Assembly: GCA_026636295.1 (NCBI GenBank)
Contig: CP089456.1
Location: 186,001-250,000, forward strand
Length of the DNA: 64,000 nucleotides
Direction of reading: 5' to 3'
Source: Medakamo hakoo
Taxonomy: Eukaryota; Chlorophyta; Trebouxiophyceae; Coccomyxaceae
In this document: positions 10,907-21,513 of the stretch, piece after piece
Position numbering within the stretch: position 1 is the stretch's first letter
Layout of the letters: each line of letters starts with the position of its first letter
Notes under the pieces: model-generated
Database searches by the model: none
Seen by the model: the letters and a program-made list of their open reading frames with translations, nothing else
What the model was told of the DNA's origin: nothing
Program-made: the position numbers and the translations under genes

Positions 10907-11608
10907 TCACAACCCCGCCACCCGCCCGGCCTCCTCCTCCTCGTCCAGCGCCTTTTCGTACGCCCGCTTCTCCGCGATCCAGTCGCCGTACGGCTTCGGG
11001 TGGTGCGCCCAGCACGCCTTGCCGAAAAAGTCGCGCACTTTGGGGACGTGGTCTTGGACGAGGACGGGGCCGGGGGACGTGTCGGCGCCCGCGGCCTCCA
11101 GCGCCGCCTTCACGCCGTCGTGGCCCAGGTTGTCGGCCCAGTGCCAGGCCCGGTCGCCCGCATTGTTGGACGCGTCGATCTGGGGCGCGTGGGTGGTGCG
11201 GAGGGGTCGGGCGTGAGGAGCGGGCAGGGTTGACATGGGGCGGGCGGGGCGGGCGCGACAGTTACGGCCCGGGGGTGCCTCCTCGCCCCCCGCCGCCCCT
11301 CCCTCTCTCACCTTCGCGCCCAGCTCCAGCAGCAGTTTGACGCCCTCCACCCACCCGCCGTACGCGGCGGCGTGCAAGGCAGTGTTGCCAGCGGCCTCCA
11401 CTTCCAGGATGGACGCCGGGTCGGCCGCCGCCAAGGCTTTCAGCGCCGCGGCGTCGCGGCAGTGCGCCGCGCGCCAGGCCGCCCGCTGGCCGACGCTGCC
11501 TTGCGCGCGGTGGCAGCCGCCGCCGTCGGGTTTGCAGCCGGGCGAGGGCCCGGTCCAGGTGGGGAAGGGGCCGGTCAGGGAGGGGCCCCACCAGGGGTCG
11601 CGTTCCAT
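10907..11608 (-). CDS. Small ankyrin-repeat protein
   Basis: Exons 11312-11608 and 10907-11179 (donor GTGAGA, acceptor CCCCAG, phase 0) give 189 residues. The core has two ankyrin repeats, one reading GNTALHAAAYGGWVEGVKLL and, after the splice, a second with NNAGDRAWHWADNLGHDGVK. Between the N-terminal WWGPSLTGPFPTWTGPSPGC region and the repeats is an Arg/Ala/His segment. The C-terminal region (VPKVRDFFGKACWAHHPKPY, then DWIAEKRAYEKALDEEEEA) is highly charged and ends the protein. It is probably a protein-interaction adaptor; the partner is unknown. The start at 11608 is the first ATG after an in-frame region that looks like leader; an upstream exon cannot be ruled out, because CACACAG lies just before this ATG. 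Confidence 0.75.
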   Translation of the reverse strand: MERDPWWGPSLTGPFPTWTGPSPGCKPDGGGCHRAQGSVGQRAAWRAAHCRDAAALKALAAADPASILEVEAAGNTALHAAAYGGWVEGVKLLLELGAKVREGGAAGGEEAPPGRNCRARPARPMSTLPAPHARPLRTTHAPQIDASNNAGDRAWHWADNLGHDGVKAALEAAGADTSPGPVLVQDHVPKVRDFFGKACWAHHPKPYGDWIAEKRAYEKALDEEEEAGRVAGL

Positions 11609-11766
11609 GGGGGGCCTGTGTGAGGCGAGGGAGGCGTGGGGGCGGAGAGGGAGGGGTGGGGGGCGGGCGGGGTGGATGGAGTGAGGGAAGGGCTCCCTCC
11701 CCTCCCCCCGCGAAACAAAAAAAACATAACACAATTGCGTTTGTGTTGTGCGGGGACACATATAAA

Positions 11767-13085
11767 ATGCTGGGCTCCTGGACGGGCCTGCTGGCCCCAC
11801 GGGCCGTCGCGCCGGCCTCCACGTCCTCAGCCGACGAGGAGGCGCCCGACGCCGCGCCCTGCTGCTCGTCCGGCTCGCCCTTTGCCGCACGGGCCTGGTT
11901 TATTCAAGAGCGGGCGACGGACGTGCTGCTGCAACATGTGTGCTTGGCCGTGGATGGAGACGGCGTGCTCCGCTTGACGGCGGCGACGGCCTCAAGTGCG
12001 GGGGGAGAGGTGAGGGCGTGGGTGTGGCGTGGGACGGGGAGGTGTCGGCGGGGGCGGGGAGGCATCGGACACGCGCGCGCCCGGCCCACCCTGAGACGTT
12101 CCGACCATCACTCTCTCACGCCCGGCCGGCCGGCCCCTCCACACACACCCGCGCACACACACCCCCACAGCCGCCCGTCCTCGCCTCCCTCCACCTAGGC
12201 GGCCTCCAAGTCCTGGACGTGGACGGCGAGGGCGGCGAGGGCGGGGCAGGCGAGGGCGAGGCAGCCGGCCCGCGGCCGTCGTCGCCGCCCGTCGTGCTGC
12301 CCGAGCCGCCACGCCCGCCATCCACGCTGCGCCGCCTGCTCTTTGCTCCGTCGCAGCAGCGCGCGGCCGCGGTGCCGCCGGCCAAGAGGCGGGCGCTGTC
12401 CCGCCTGGTGCTGAAACGGCCGGGCAGCGATGAGGCTTTGTTGACGCTGGCGGCCGACACGGAAGCGGACCACAGGCGGCTGGCGGCGGGCCTGGCGGCG
12501 GCCGCGGCCGCGCACCCGCCCGCCGCCAGCCGCCCTGCATCAGCCGCCGCCCCGCTCCCCCCGCCCTACCCGCCCACCCTGACTAAATGGTCGTCGTGCG
12601 GGCAGCAGGCGGTGTGGGACGCCGTGGCGGCCGGCCTGGGCCCCGACGGCGCGCCGTACCCGCCCCTCCCGCCCGGGCTGTACGACGCGGGCCTGCGGTC
12701 GCCCGCGCCAGACCACCCCGCCCCGCGCGCCCGGCCCCCGTCCTGGCCGGAGGGCGGCGTGCCGTACTACTGCCTGGCCAACGGCCACGCCTTCCCCCGC
12801 CCCGTCGTCCGCGAGTTCGTGCGCACGGTGCTGGAGGAGCCGCGCGGCGGGCGCATGCCGCTGACGGTCGGCATGCCGCCCGCCGACGACGTCGCGCCGC
12901 CCGCCTTTGACGTCGCGGCCGTCAATGCGGCGCACCGCGCGCTGGCGGCCCGGCGCCGGCGCGGGGTGCGGACGCTGTTAGCGGACCGCACCGCGGCCGC
13001 GCGCGGGGCGGTGCGCGCGCGGCGGCCGGGCGACGCGGCGCCGGCGCGGCTGTACCATTCGTACGCGGGCCGGCCCGCCCTGTGA
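11767..13085 (+). CDS. Unrecognised protein, weakly PH-like
   Basis: Exons 11767-12009 and 12171-13085 (donor GTGAGG, acceptor CCCACAG, phase 0) give 385 residues. I do not recognise the family. What can be seen is an N-terminal part with FIQERATDVLLQHVCLAVDG, then after the splice LASLHLGGLQVLDVDG. An acidic Gly-rich insert follows, and then LSRLVLKRPGSDEALLTLAA and DTEADHRRLAAGLAAAAAAH. The succession of beta-like strands followed by one amphipathic helix could be a split PH-like fold, but this is a guess. The C-terminal half has conserved-looking, non-repetitive segments such as YYCLANGHAFPRPVVREFVR. No signal peptide or membrane helix is evident. The ATG is directly preceded by TATAAA, which is too close to act as a TATA box for this start. 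Confidence 0.6.
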
Positions 13086-13143
13086 AGTTTTTTTTTTTAG
13101 GAGGGGGGGAGAGAGCGTTTTGTTTGTTTGCAAAAAACTCAAG

Positions 13144-15751
13144 TCACACCACCGGCAGCGCGCCACCAGCACCCACCACCGCCCACGGCGCGGCCGCGTC
13201 CCCAAACAGCTCGCGCAAAGCGTCGCTGATGGCGCCGGCGTCCGCGTCTTCCCGCCAGGCAGAGGCTAGGACGCGCGCGGCCGCGCGCGAGGTGGGAGGC
13301 AAGCCGCCGAGCGCGCGCTCGTCGTCCGTGCCTTCTGACTCGTTGCCGTCCCGGACAGTCGTGGGGGCTTCATCGTCAGCAGCGGAGGGCGAGCCAGCGC
13401 GGGCGGCGTCCAAGCCGCGGGACAGGGACGGCGTCGCGTCCGTCGCCCCCCCTCCTCCACCCTCGTCGCTCGCGTCCGGCTCGTCGTCGCTGTCCGTCTC
13501 CGTGGGTGCCGGGGACGCGCCGCGGCTGGACGGCGCGGCTTTGCCACCCCGCCGGCCACCACCGCCACGCTTGGCGGGAGACGGGTCCGGCTCGGGCGAG
13601 GGTTCGGGCGTCGCCCGCCCGCGCTTGCGCCCGCCACCGCGCTTCGCAGCGCTGGGCGGGCCGCCGCCGTCGTCGCCGCCATCTGCGGCTTTGGCGGCGG
13701 CTTTGCCACCGCGAGCAGACCCAGGGCGGCCCGACGCCGGCGGGCTGTCGATGGCAGGGCCGGGCGCCGCCTTGCCACCGCGGGAGGTGGTGCGACCCAA
13801 GCGCCGACCGGCAGCAGCGGTCGAAGGTTCGTCGTCGTCTTCGCCCACGCCGCCGTCGCCGGTCGTCACGCCGCCGTTGGCTGTCGCACCCTTGTCCGCC
13901 AGCCCCGCCACTCTGGAGCCCTTCAGGACCGCCGGCTTCTTGGCTTCCGCAACGAGCGGCTTGGGCGCCCACTCGCACGCCGACGCGGCCGGGCCGAACA
14001 GGGCCGCCGCCGCTTCTTCCAGGACGGCGGCGCGGACGCGCTCCACCGCAAACATGGCGTCCGCGGCTGCGGCCGCGGCCGCGGCCGCGGCGGCGGCCCG
14101 GGTGGTGCGCGCGCCGCGCGGCCCGTCGCCCTTGCCCTTGTCCGCCGCGTCCCTGGCCGCGGCCGCCAGCACGGGCGCGTAGCCGGCGAGGGCGGGGAGG
14201 AGGATGCCGCGGACGGCTTTGCGGCCCAGGGCCGCCAGGCCGCGCACGGCGCCGTAGTGGCAGCCGAGCGGCAGGCCCGGGTCGCGCAGCGCGCGCAGCA
14301 GGGAGCGGGCCAGGGACGCGGGGATGGCTTCAGCGCCCTTGCCGTACCGGGCCGCGACGACGCCCAGGGCCGCCGCCGCCGCGTCGCGCGCCGCCCAATG
14401 GTCGGCGCCGGGAGGGCCCAACCGCCGGGCGACCGCCACGGTCAGCAGCGGCGGCAGGAGCAGGTGGAGGTACGGGCCGAGGTCGAGGCCGGGATTGGCC
14501 GCGAGCGCCGCGCCCGCGCGCGCGAGGGTCGCCAGGCGGGCCGGGTCGCCCAGGGAGGCGCCGACGCCGTCGGCGATGTGCTTGACCAGGTACGGGACGA
14601 GCGGGTGGAGGCCCGGGTCGGAGGCCAGGGAGGCGAGGGCGGCGGACCGCAGCGCGTCGGCGGTGGTGGCGGTGCCTGGGCCTGGCCCGCCGCCGCCCGC
14701 GACCGCCGCGGCGTCCGACGCAGTCACGGCCGCGCCAGGGCCGAACGTGACGGTCCCGTTGGGCGGGGCAGCCGCCGCGAGCCGTGCCGCTTCCGTGGCC
14801 GCGTCGCCCTCCCCACCACCACCGCCCGCCGTCCCCAGCGCGGCCGTGACGCGGGACAGGAAAGCCGCGAGCTCCTCTGAGAGGGCGTGGCGGACGGGCG
14901 CGCGGACGAGCGCGCCTTCGCCGGCGGGCCCGGCAGCCGCGGCGGCGGCGGGGGTGAGAATGGTGGTGGGACCGCCCAGGCGGTCGCCGCCGGCCGCGGC
15001 GGCGGCAGCCGCCGCAGCGGCCGCCGCTGCGACAGCGGCCGCCTGCCCGCCCGCTGCGGCCGTGCGCCGGTCCAGGCGCGCGGGCGCGGCCCTCCCCCTT
15101 TTAGCCCGGCGCACGGGTAAGGGCGCGTTTTCCGGGATGTCGGGTTGGACGCCGTCGATGGCCAGCCAGTGCGGGATGACGCCGGCTTCGACGGGAGGTT
15201 TGGGGAGCGGGGCGTCGATGATCTGTTGTTGTTGACGGGATGGACGGTGTGGCAGGGTGAGGACGACAGGATGGACGGGAGGAGAGTTGGGGGGCATCGC
15301 CCGCCGCAGCGAGCGGAAAAAACGCGCGCCCGCCCGCCCGCCCACGTCCTCTTTCCACCCCCACCACCCTGTCCACGGAGAATGAACAGACATGAGCCGT
15401 GTCTCCTCCCGCCGCACACTGCCTCACCTCATCCCAGCCGACCACTTTGTCCACGGCGAAAAACACGTCTGCCGTCCCCGCCGCTCGCGCAAACCGGGCG
15501 GCATCGCGTCCGCCCGGCCCGCCGTGGCCCAACAGGGGCGCGGCTCCACGCGCCGCGAGCGCGGCGTCCACGTCCGCCGCGATCAGGCACGCCCGTTTCG
15601 CCGCCCGCGCGGCTTTGGCCGCGTCCTGCACGACTTCGCGCAAGCGGACATCGACTTGTGGGGCCAGCGCCGCGGCCGCTTCGCGGGACAGGCCCGGGAT
15701 GCCGAGCGCGTCGGCGATGGCGACGATGGAGTCGGTGGAGACGTACGACAT
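13144..15751 (-). CDS. TAF6: TFIID subunit TAF6 with long charged C-terminal tail
   Basis: Exons 15428-15751 and 13144-15222 (donor GTGAGG, acceptor CAACAG, phase 0) give 800 residues. Residues 1 to about 70 form the TAF6 histone fold, with SIVAIADALGIPGLSREAAA, LAPQVDVRLREVVQDAAKAA and KRACLIAADVDAALAARG. The splice joins the conserved FFAVDKVVGWDE to IIDAPLPKPPVEAGVIPHWL. Residues about 190-430 carry the HEAT-like TAF6C region, including LHPLVPYLVKHIADGV and YLHLLLPPLLTVAVARRLG. TAF6 pairs with TAF9 inside TFIID and SAGA-type complexes. Beyond the HEAT region there is a tail of about 300 residues with repeated basic Gly/Arg/Lys-rich patches alternating with acidic runs, longer than in most TAF6 proteins. 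Alanine runs interrupt the N-terminal linker. Confidence 0.92.
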
Positions 15752-15909
15752 CGCGATGCCGATGGAAGGGACGCGACGCCCCCCCGCGTCTCCTGCTTTT
15801 TTTTCCGCCCAAAAAAAGGCAGTGAGGCGAAGTGAGCGGGCGTGCGGCCAGACCGCTCTTTGTCCGTCGTTGGTTTTCTTTTTTGTGTGTGGCGCTCACC
15901 CCACGGTCA

Positions 15910-17778
15910 ATGCAGGCGCCCGTCCGCGCTCCGGCCCAGCGCGGCTCGATGGCCGCGGCTCGGCCTCCGCCTGGGCGGACGGTGGTGGCGTGCCCGCGGC
16001 GCACGTCCGCGGCGTCCCCGCACCCGCCGTCGCGTCGGCCGACGCCGGCGCCCACCCCGACGACGACCTCATCCACCAACCCGCGTCCGCCGGCCGCCAC
16101 GGCCTCGGCCGTCGAACCCGTTGACACGGCCGCCGCCGTCTCGGCGTCCGTTCCGTCCACCGCCGCCGACTTCAACTGGCTGGCGCACTGGTACCCCGTC
16201 GCCGCGCTCGACTCGCTGCACAGCGACCGGCCCAACCAGGTCTGGCTGCTCGGCCAGCGCCTCGTCGTTTGGAAGGACGACGCCGGGGCCTGGAACTGTT
16301 TCGCGGACTACTGCCCGCACCGTGGCGTGCCCCTCTCTGAGGGCCGGCTTGAAGACGGTGGCAAGACGCTGTCCTGTGCTTACGTGAGTTTGCGCCGGGC
16401 GGGCGCCGGCGTTTTTTTGGGTGGCGAGAACGACGTGCGCGTGCCTGGAGAGAGGTTTTTTTTTTTTCTCACCGTTTCAATCCCGCAACCCTACACAGCA
16501 CGGCTGGCGCTTTGACTCGGCCGGCACCTGCGTCGACATCCCACAAGCCATTGGGCCCGACGCAGTTGCGGCGGCTACCCGCCCGCCTCGCGCGTGTGCG
16601 GCCGCGCACCCCGTGGCGGCGCGGCCCGACGGGCTGCTGTGGGTGTGGCCCGTCGCGGGCGAGTTTGAGAAAGCCGCGTCCACGCCCACGGGCGCGCCTG
16701 AGCTGTCGGAGAACGACCCGCTGTGGATGGCCCACTGGTTTGTGCGGGACTGCCCCTATGGAGTCCAGGAGCTCCAAGAGAACGGTACTTTTTTTGAAAA
16801 AGGAGGGGGGGAACAAAATGCCGAACCCGCCCGCACTCACCCACCCGCCCGCCTTCCACCCGTCCCAACACCCCTGCAGTCGCCGACCCGTCCCACGTCG
16901 CGCACTCCCACCACGGCATCCTGGGCTCGCGCTACTCGCCGCCCTGGCAAGAGTTCCCGGCCAGCGAGGCCGAGGCCAACCCCGCGACGAGCGGCTTCAC
17001 CGTCAAGGGCGTCCTCCGGTCCCGCGCCCGCACGGGCGGGCCGTCCACGCCCGCCCCGCCGCCCGTCGCGCCCGGCACGCCGCGCACGCTCGTGGAATGG
17101 GCGCCGCCCTCCCAAATTCACTACGTCTTCGGCGCCAACGGCGGCAGCCACATGCTCACCTACTCCGTGCCGACCAAGCCGGGGCACTCGCGCATCTTTT
17201 TCAGCGTGCTGCGCGACAGGGCCGGCACGCCGGGCTTCATGAAAGCCGCCCTGCAGTTCGTCGGCCTGCCGCTCTTCCGGTGGAAGCAGCACGCGGGCAA
17301 CAACGCGGTGCTGTCCGGGGACAACGTGCTGTGCGGCGCCCAGACGGAGTTGCTGGACGCCCTGGGCCGGCAGGGCAAGACGTACAAGGCGGCGTACTAC
17401 ATGCCGACGAGCGCGGACGCGGGCGTGGCGCGCCTGCGCGAGTGGTGGTCGCGCGCGCCACCGCTGCCGTGGGCGCCGACGGCGCCCCCGCGCCCGCCGC
17501 CGCCCGACCGGTATGCCCTGCTGGAACGCCTGGACTCCCACACCAACATCTGCTCGCACTGTTCGGCGGCGTTGAAGTTTTTCACGGTGGCCCGCGCGGT
17601 CGGGTTGGGGGGCGTCACGGCGGGCGCAGTGTGGGCGGTCGCGGCGCGGGCTGCTGGGCGGGCCATCCCGCCGGCGGTCCTGGTCGGCGCCGCCGCGGCT
17701 GCCGCCATCGCTGCGGCCGCGCACAAGGAGGTCAAAGACCTGACGTTTGTGGATTACATCCACCAGGACAAGCACTGA
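15910..17778 (+). CDS. Rieske-type plastid oxygenase of the PAO/PTC52/TIC55 family
   Basis: Exons 15910-16383, 16499-16784 and 16880-17778 give 552 residues. The first junction restores the Rieske cluster motif CPHRG...CAYHGWRF (C-x-H...C-x2-H). The second junction yields VADPSHVAHSHHG, the mononuclear iron site (D-x3-H-x4-H). Near the C-terminus is the C-x2-C motif in NICSHCSAALKFF shared by PAO, PTC52 and TIC55, followed by two hydrophobic segments that would anchor the protein in an inner plastid membrane, and the terminal FVDYIHQDKH. The N-terminal 90 residues are Ser/Pro/Ala/Arg-rich and fit a transit peptide. Members act in chlorophyll breakdown (pheophorbide a oxygenase) or on protochlorophyllide, or at the import translocon. 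Which of these applies cannot be decided by eye. The second intron has an unusual GTACTT donor. Confidence 0.88.
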
Positions 17779-17932
17779 GCTGGGAGGGGTGAGAGCCGGG
17801 AGGGGTGAGAGAGGTGGCGGTTTGCGGGGTTTGGAGAGGGAGAGAGACAGACAGAGGGCAGGTTGTTGCAAGAAACGAGAGGAAAAAAAAAACAATGTTG
17901 ACACCCTCTCTCACCCGGCGGCGTGGAGGGCT

Positions 17933-20900
17933 CTACCGCCTCCTCACCCGGCCCGGCGCCGACGCCCGCTGCAACATCTGCTCTTCCCGCGCCCTCAGCA
18001 CCTCGTCCAGCGACGCCCGGGCCAGGCGCAAGTTTGCGACCTCGTCCGCCAGGTCTGGCCGGTCCACCGCCGCGCGCTCAAACGCGTCCATGCCGCCACC
18101 CTCCTCCACGTCCGCCGCCGGCGCGGACGCCGCCTCAAACCTGCCAGCCAGGCGGGCCTTGCGCTCCGAAGCGATGGACGCGACGGCGGCGCGCACGGCG
18201 GCGGGCGTGGGGACCAACGCGTCGCTCGCCCGCCTGGCCCGGCGCTCCAGGAGCCTGCCCTCGACCGCGCCCGTCGCAGCGTCCGTCGCGGCGGACGCTC
18301 CAAAATCGTGCGTGTGGCGCGCGCCCACCATGGCGCCCGTGCGGTAGTGGAACAGGTCGAACCGGTCGATGAGCCGCCACGCCGCCACCTTGGCCGCGTC
18401 CTGGAGGAGGAAGGCCGCCGCACAGTAGATCAGCGCCCACACGGGCCACAGGCGGTAGCTGGACACGGCGTCGGCGCGGGCGAGGCCCAGGAGTGGGATG
18501 CCCGTCAGCACGCTCTTGGGCCAAAAGCAGGCGAGGAGGATCGTGACGAGGAGCGAGCCGGCCGACGCGCACGCCAGCAGCGGGTGCGGCGCGGACGACC
18601 AGAAGGGCCCGCGCTCCCTCGCCGAAAAGAGCGTCAGGAAACTCATGACGGAGATCAGCAGGTACAGCAGGATCTGGATCTTTTCGTACGGCATGGGCGG
18701 CAGGTGCAACGCGCCAAACAGGCTGGCCGGCGCGTGCGAGTCCAGGGCAGCCCACAGCGCGAGCAGGCAGGCGGCGGTTGGAATGGACGCCAGCACCGCG
18801 GCGACGGCAAAGTTCGCGCGCAGGTTCCACTTGTCCGGCCGCGGCGACGGGCGGACGCGGTCCCGGCCGATGAGCGTGAAGACCAGGTCGTTCAGCACGA
18901 CGAGCAGCATGAGCTGGATGACGGGCAGCTGGAAGTAGGGCGGCCACGCAAAGGGCCCCCTGCCGCGCCCGGACGGCGGCTGGTACTTGGCGGGCGGGAG
19001 CGCAAACGCGGCGATGAAGAAAAAGACGACGAGGAAGAGCGTGGCGGCGACGCGGTAGACGACAAAGTTGTTGATGCGGCGGAAGACCGTCCTCGCCGTG
19101 GTCAGGGCGACGACGACGGTGGAGAGCCCGGGCTGGGTCAGGACGATGTCGGCGGCCGCCCTGGCGGCATCGGTACTGCCCGACACCGCCACTCCCACGT
19201 GCGCCCGCTTCAACGCCGGCGAATCGTTGACCCCGTCGCCCGTCATCCCCACGCAGAAGCCGGCTTGCCGCAGGGCTTCCACCAACAAAAACTTGTGTTC
19301 GGGGAAGACGTGTGCGAAGCCGTCGGCGCCCAGGATGGTGGGGGCGAGGCGGTCGCCGATGTCGGTCGGGATGGGCGCGCCCTCTTTCAGTTCGGGCCAG
19401 GCCACGTCGTCGGCCGCGACGATGGCATCGCCCTGGTGGGGGGGTGGGGAGGCGAGGTGCGTGAGAGAGAAGACAGGGAGAGAGAGGATAGAGGACGGGC
19501 GACCCCCCCACCCACCCACGACGACCACCACCTCCAGGGCTCACCAGGCCGAGTTGGCGCGCCGTCTCCCGGGCGATGACGGCGGAATCGCCCGTCACCA
19601 TCTTGACGTCCACACCCGCCGCCAAAGCGGCGTCCAGAGTGGCTTTGGTGTCTGGGCGGGGCGGGTCTAGGAACGCCAGCAGGCCGGCCACTCGCCACGG
19701 CCCGGCTTTTGCGGCGTCGGCAGATTTCGCGCCGTCTGTCCGCGCGACGGCGATGCACCGCACGCCGCGCTGGGCGGCCGCCTCGATGTCCGCATTCATG
19801 CGTTTCACCTCTGCGTCCGACCCGGGCGGGAGCAAGGACTCGATCGCGGCGGCCGCGCCCTTGGCGACGCCATAGAAACGGCCGTCCGGGCCGGGTGCTT
19901 TGACCACAGCGCGCGTCCGTTTCGTCGTCGCGTCAAAAGGCTCGAAATCCACCTGGTCCCACTCTTCCAACGCTCTCAGGTCGGCCGCGCCGAGAGTCAT
20001 GGAATCCAGCGCGTCGGCGGGCGGTTCGCGCCACCGGCTGGCCAGAGCCGCCCAGCGCAGGAGGGTCGCCAGGCCACCGCCGGCGCCGCCACCACCCACG
20101 CCGTCTTTTTCGGTGTCATAGACCGGCGACTCGTCCTGAATCTCCATCTTGTTGAGCGTCAGCGTGCCCGTCTTGTCGGAGCACAGCACGTTCATGCCCG
20201 CCAGCTCTTCCACTGCGGCCAGGCGGGCCACAATCGCGCCGTGGGAGGCCAGCTCGCGCGAACCCATGGCGAGCGTCGTCGTCGCGACGATTTGGATGGC
20301 GATGGGAATGGACGCGACCTGTGCGGGGATGGGTGGATTGATGGGTGGATGGATGGGTGGACGGATGGAAGGATAGATGGATGGATGGATGGGTGGACGT
20401 ATGGGAGGACGGTCGGCGGCCGCGAGAGCAAGACAACGCTCAGGCAGCCCGCACCCCCCCCCCACACACACACACACTCAAAACACAACGCACCAGGAGG
20501 ACGACGACAAAGCCCAGGACCGCCCGCACGTCCCCACCGCGCACCAGCAGGTACGTCAGCACGATGGAACACAGGATGAGGGCCAGGACGGACAGGCAGA
20601 GCGTGATGCGGTTGATGACGCGCGTGATGTTGTCCGGCCCCGCCGACCCGCGGCCAAGCAGCGCCGCCGTCCGGCCGAAGAAGGTGCGGCCGCCCGTCGC
20701 CGCGACGAGCGCCTCGGCCTCGCCGCGCACGACGGTGGACCCCATCCGCGCCTCGTCTCCCGGGCCGGTGGAGACGGGCAGTGACTCGCCCGTCAGGGCG
20801 GACGCGTCCACGTCCACCGTGCCCGACCGCACGCGCACGTCGGCCGGCACGGCCGCGCCCGCGACGAGTTTGACGAGGTCGCCCGGCACGAGGGCGGCCG

Positions 20901-21408
20901 CGTCGACAGACGCCCAGGCGCCGTCGCGCTTGGCGGTCGCGCGCGGTTTGAGCCCCGACTTGAGCGCCGCCACCGCGTCGGCCGCCTTTGAACTCTCGTG
21001 AAAGGCCAGGCCGGCGTTGAAGGCCTGGATGAAAGCCAGGATGCCGACGTCCTCGTAGTGTTGCACGGCCGCTTCCACGATGATGGCGACCCACAGGCAG
21101 ATGGCCATGGGCGAAGAGAGCTGCGCGTGTGGGGTGGGGTGGGCGTGGGTGGATGGATGGGCGGATGGGTGGTGGGGAAACGTCCGAGCGGGTTTCGGTC
21201 GCACGCGGGAGGGGTCGGGGCGCGAGAGGTAGGTTCCTCCGCTCGTCGCACATGCGCTTACCAGCTTCGCCATCACCAGCAGCTTGCTGGTCTTTTTCTC
21301 GGGGATGAAATTGCCGCCGAAGCTCTTCAGGCGCGCGCTGACCTCAGCAGAGGAAAGGCCATCCTCGGATGTGGGCGCCAGCCCGGCCAAATCGTCTGTC
21401 GGAGCCAT
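17933..21408 (-). CDS. P-type (type IIIA) plasma-membrane H+-ATPase
   Basis: Exons 21262-21408, 20494-21120, 19545-20318 and 17933-19432, all joined in phase 0, give 1015 residues. Visible landmarks in order are the actuator [12 protein letters not shown]; the TM4 segment [18 protein letters not shown]; the phosphorylation motif [12 protein letters not shown]; the nucleotide-binding KGAAAAIES (from KGAP); the hinge DPPRPDT; and [18 protein letters not shown] and [20 protein letters not shown]. Six membrane segments follow, with [19 protein letters not shown] in this part. The DPPR(x)DT and VKM(I/V)TGD wording is diagnostic of proton pumps of the plant/fungal/algal group. The [19 protein letters not shown] form of TM4 matches the algal/protist branch. 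The cytosolic tail of about 160 residues is charged and may be regulatory. The start codon lies only about 105 bases after the stop of SPT5, on the same strand. Confidence 0.93.
20327..20398. repeat. GGAT/GGGT-type minisatellite inside an H+-ATPase intron
   Basis: About 18 degenerate tetranucleotide units of the form GATG/GGTG/GATT run through the second intron of the H+-ATPase gene. On the coding strand this is a (CATC)n tract that would form part of the pyrimidine-rich acceptor region. Confidence 0.8.
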
Positions 21409-21513
21409 GGGGATTGGGCGTGCTATGCTTTTGGCATCAAGCGTGTGAGCAATAGAAAAAAAACGCAACCACCCACACAGCACCCTCTTCCATCCATCCC
21501 CGCCGTCTCTCTC

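Noticed and set aside
11761-11766. TATAAA directly before the ATG at 11767 as a TATA box
   Set aside because: A TATA box acts about 30 bp upstream of transcription start; here it touches the start codon, so it would give a leaderless start well inside the frame. Probably chance.
20327-20398. Tetranucleotide repeat in the ATPase intron as a CRISPR-like or regulatory array
   Set aside because: Units are 4 bases with no spacers; it is a simple minisatellite in an intron.
18135-20477. A 780-residue minus-strand frame across the H+-ATPase
   Set aside because: Its N-terminal part is the ATPase exon, but past 19545 it reads through the intron into a wrong frame that becomes Arg/Pro/His-rich; the true frame resumes at 19432 after the splice.
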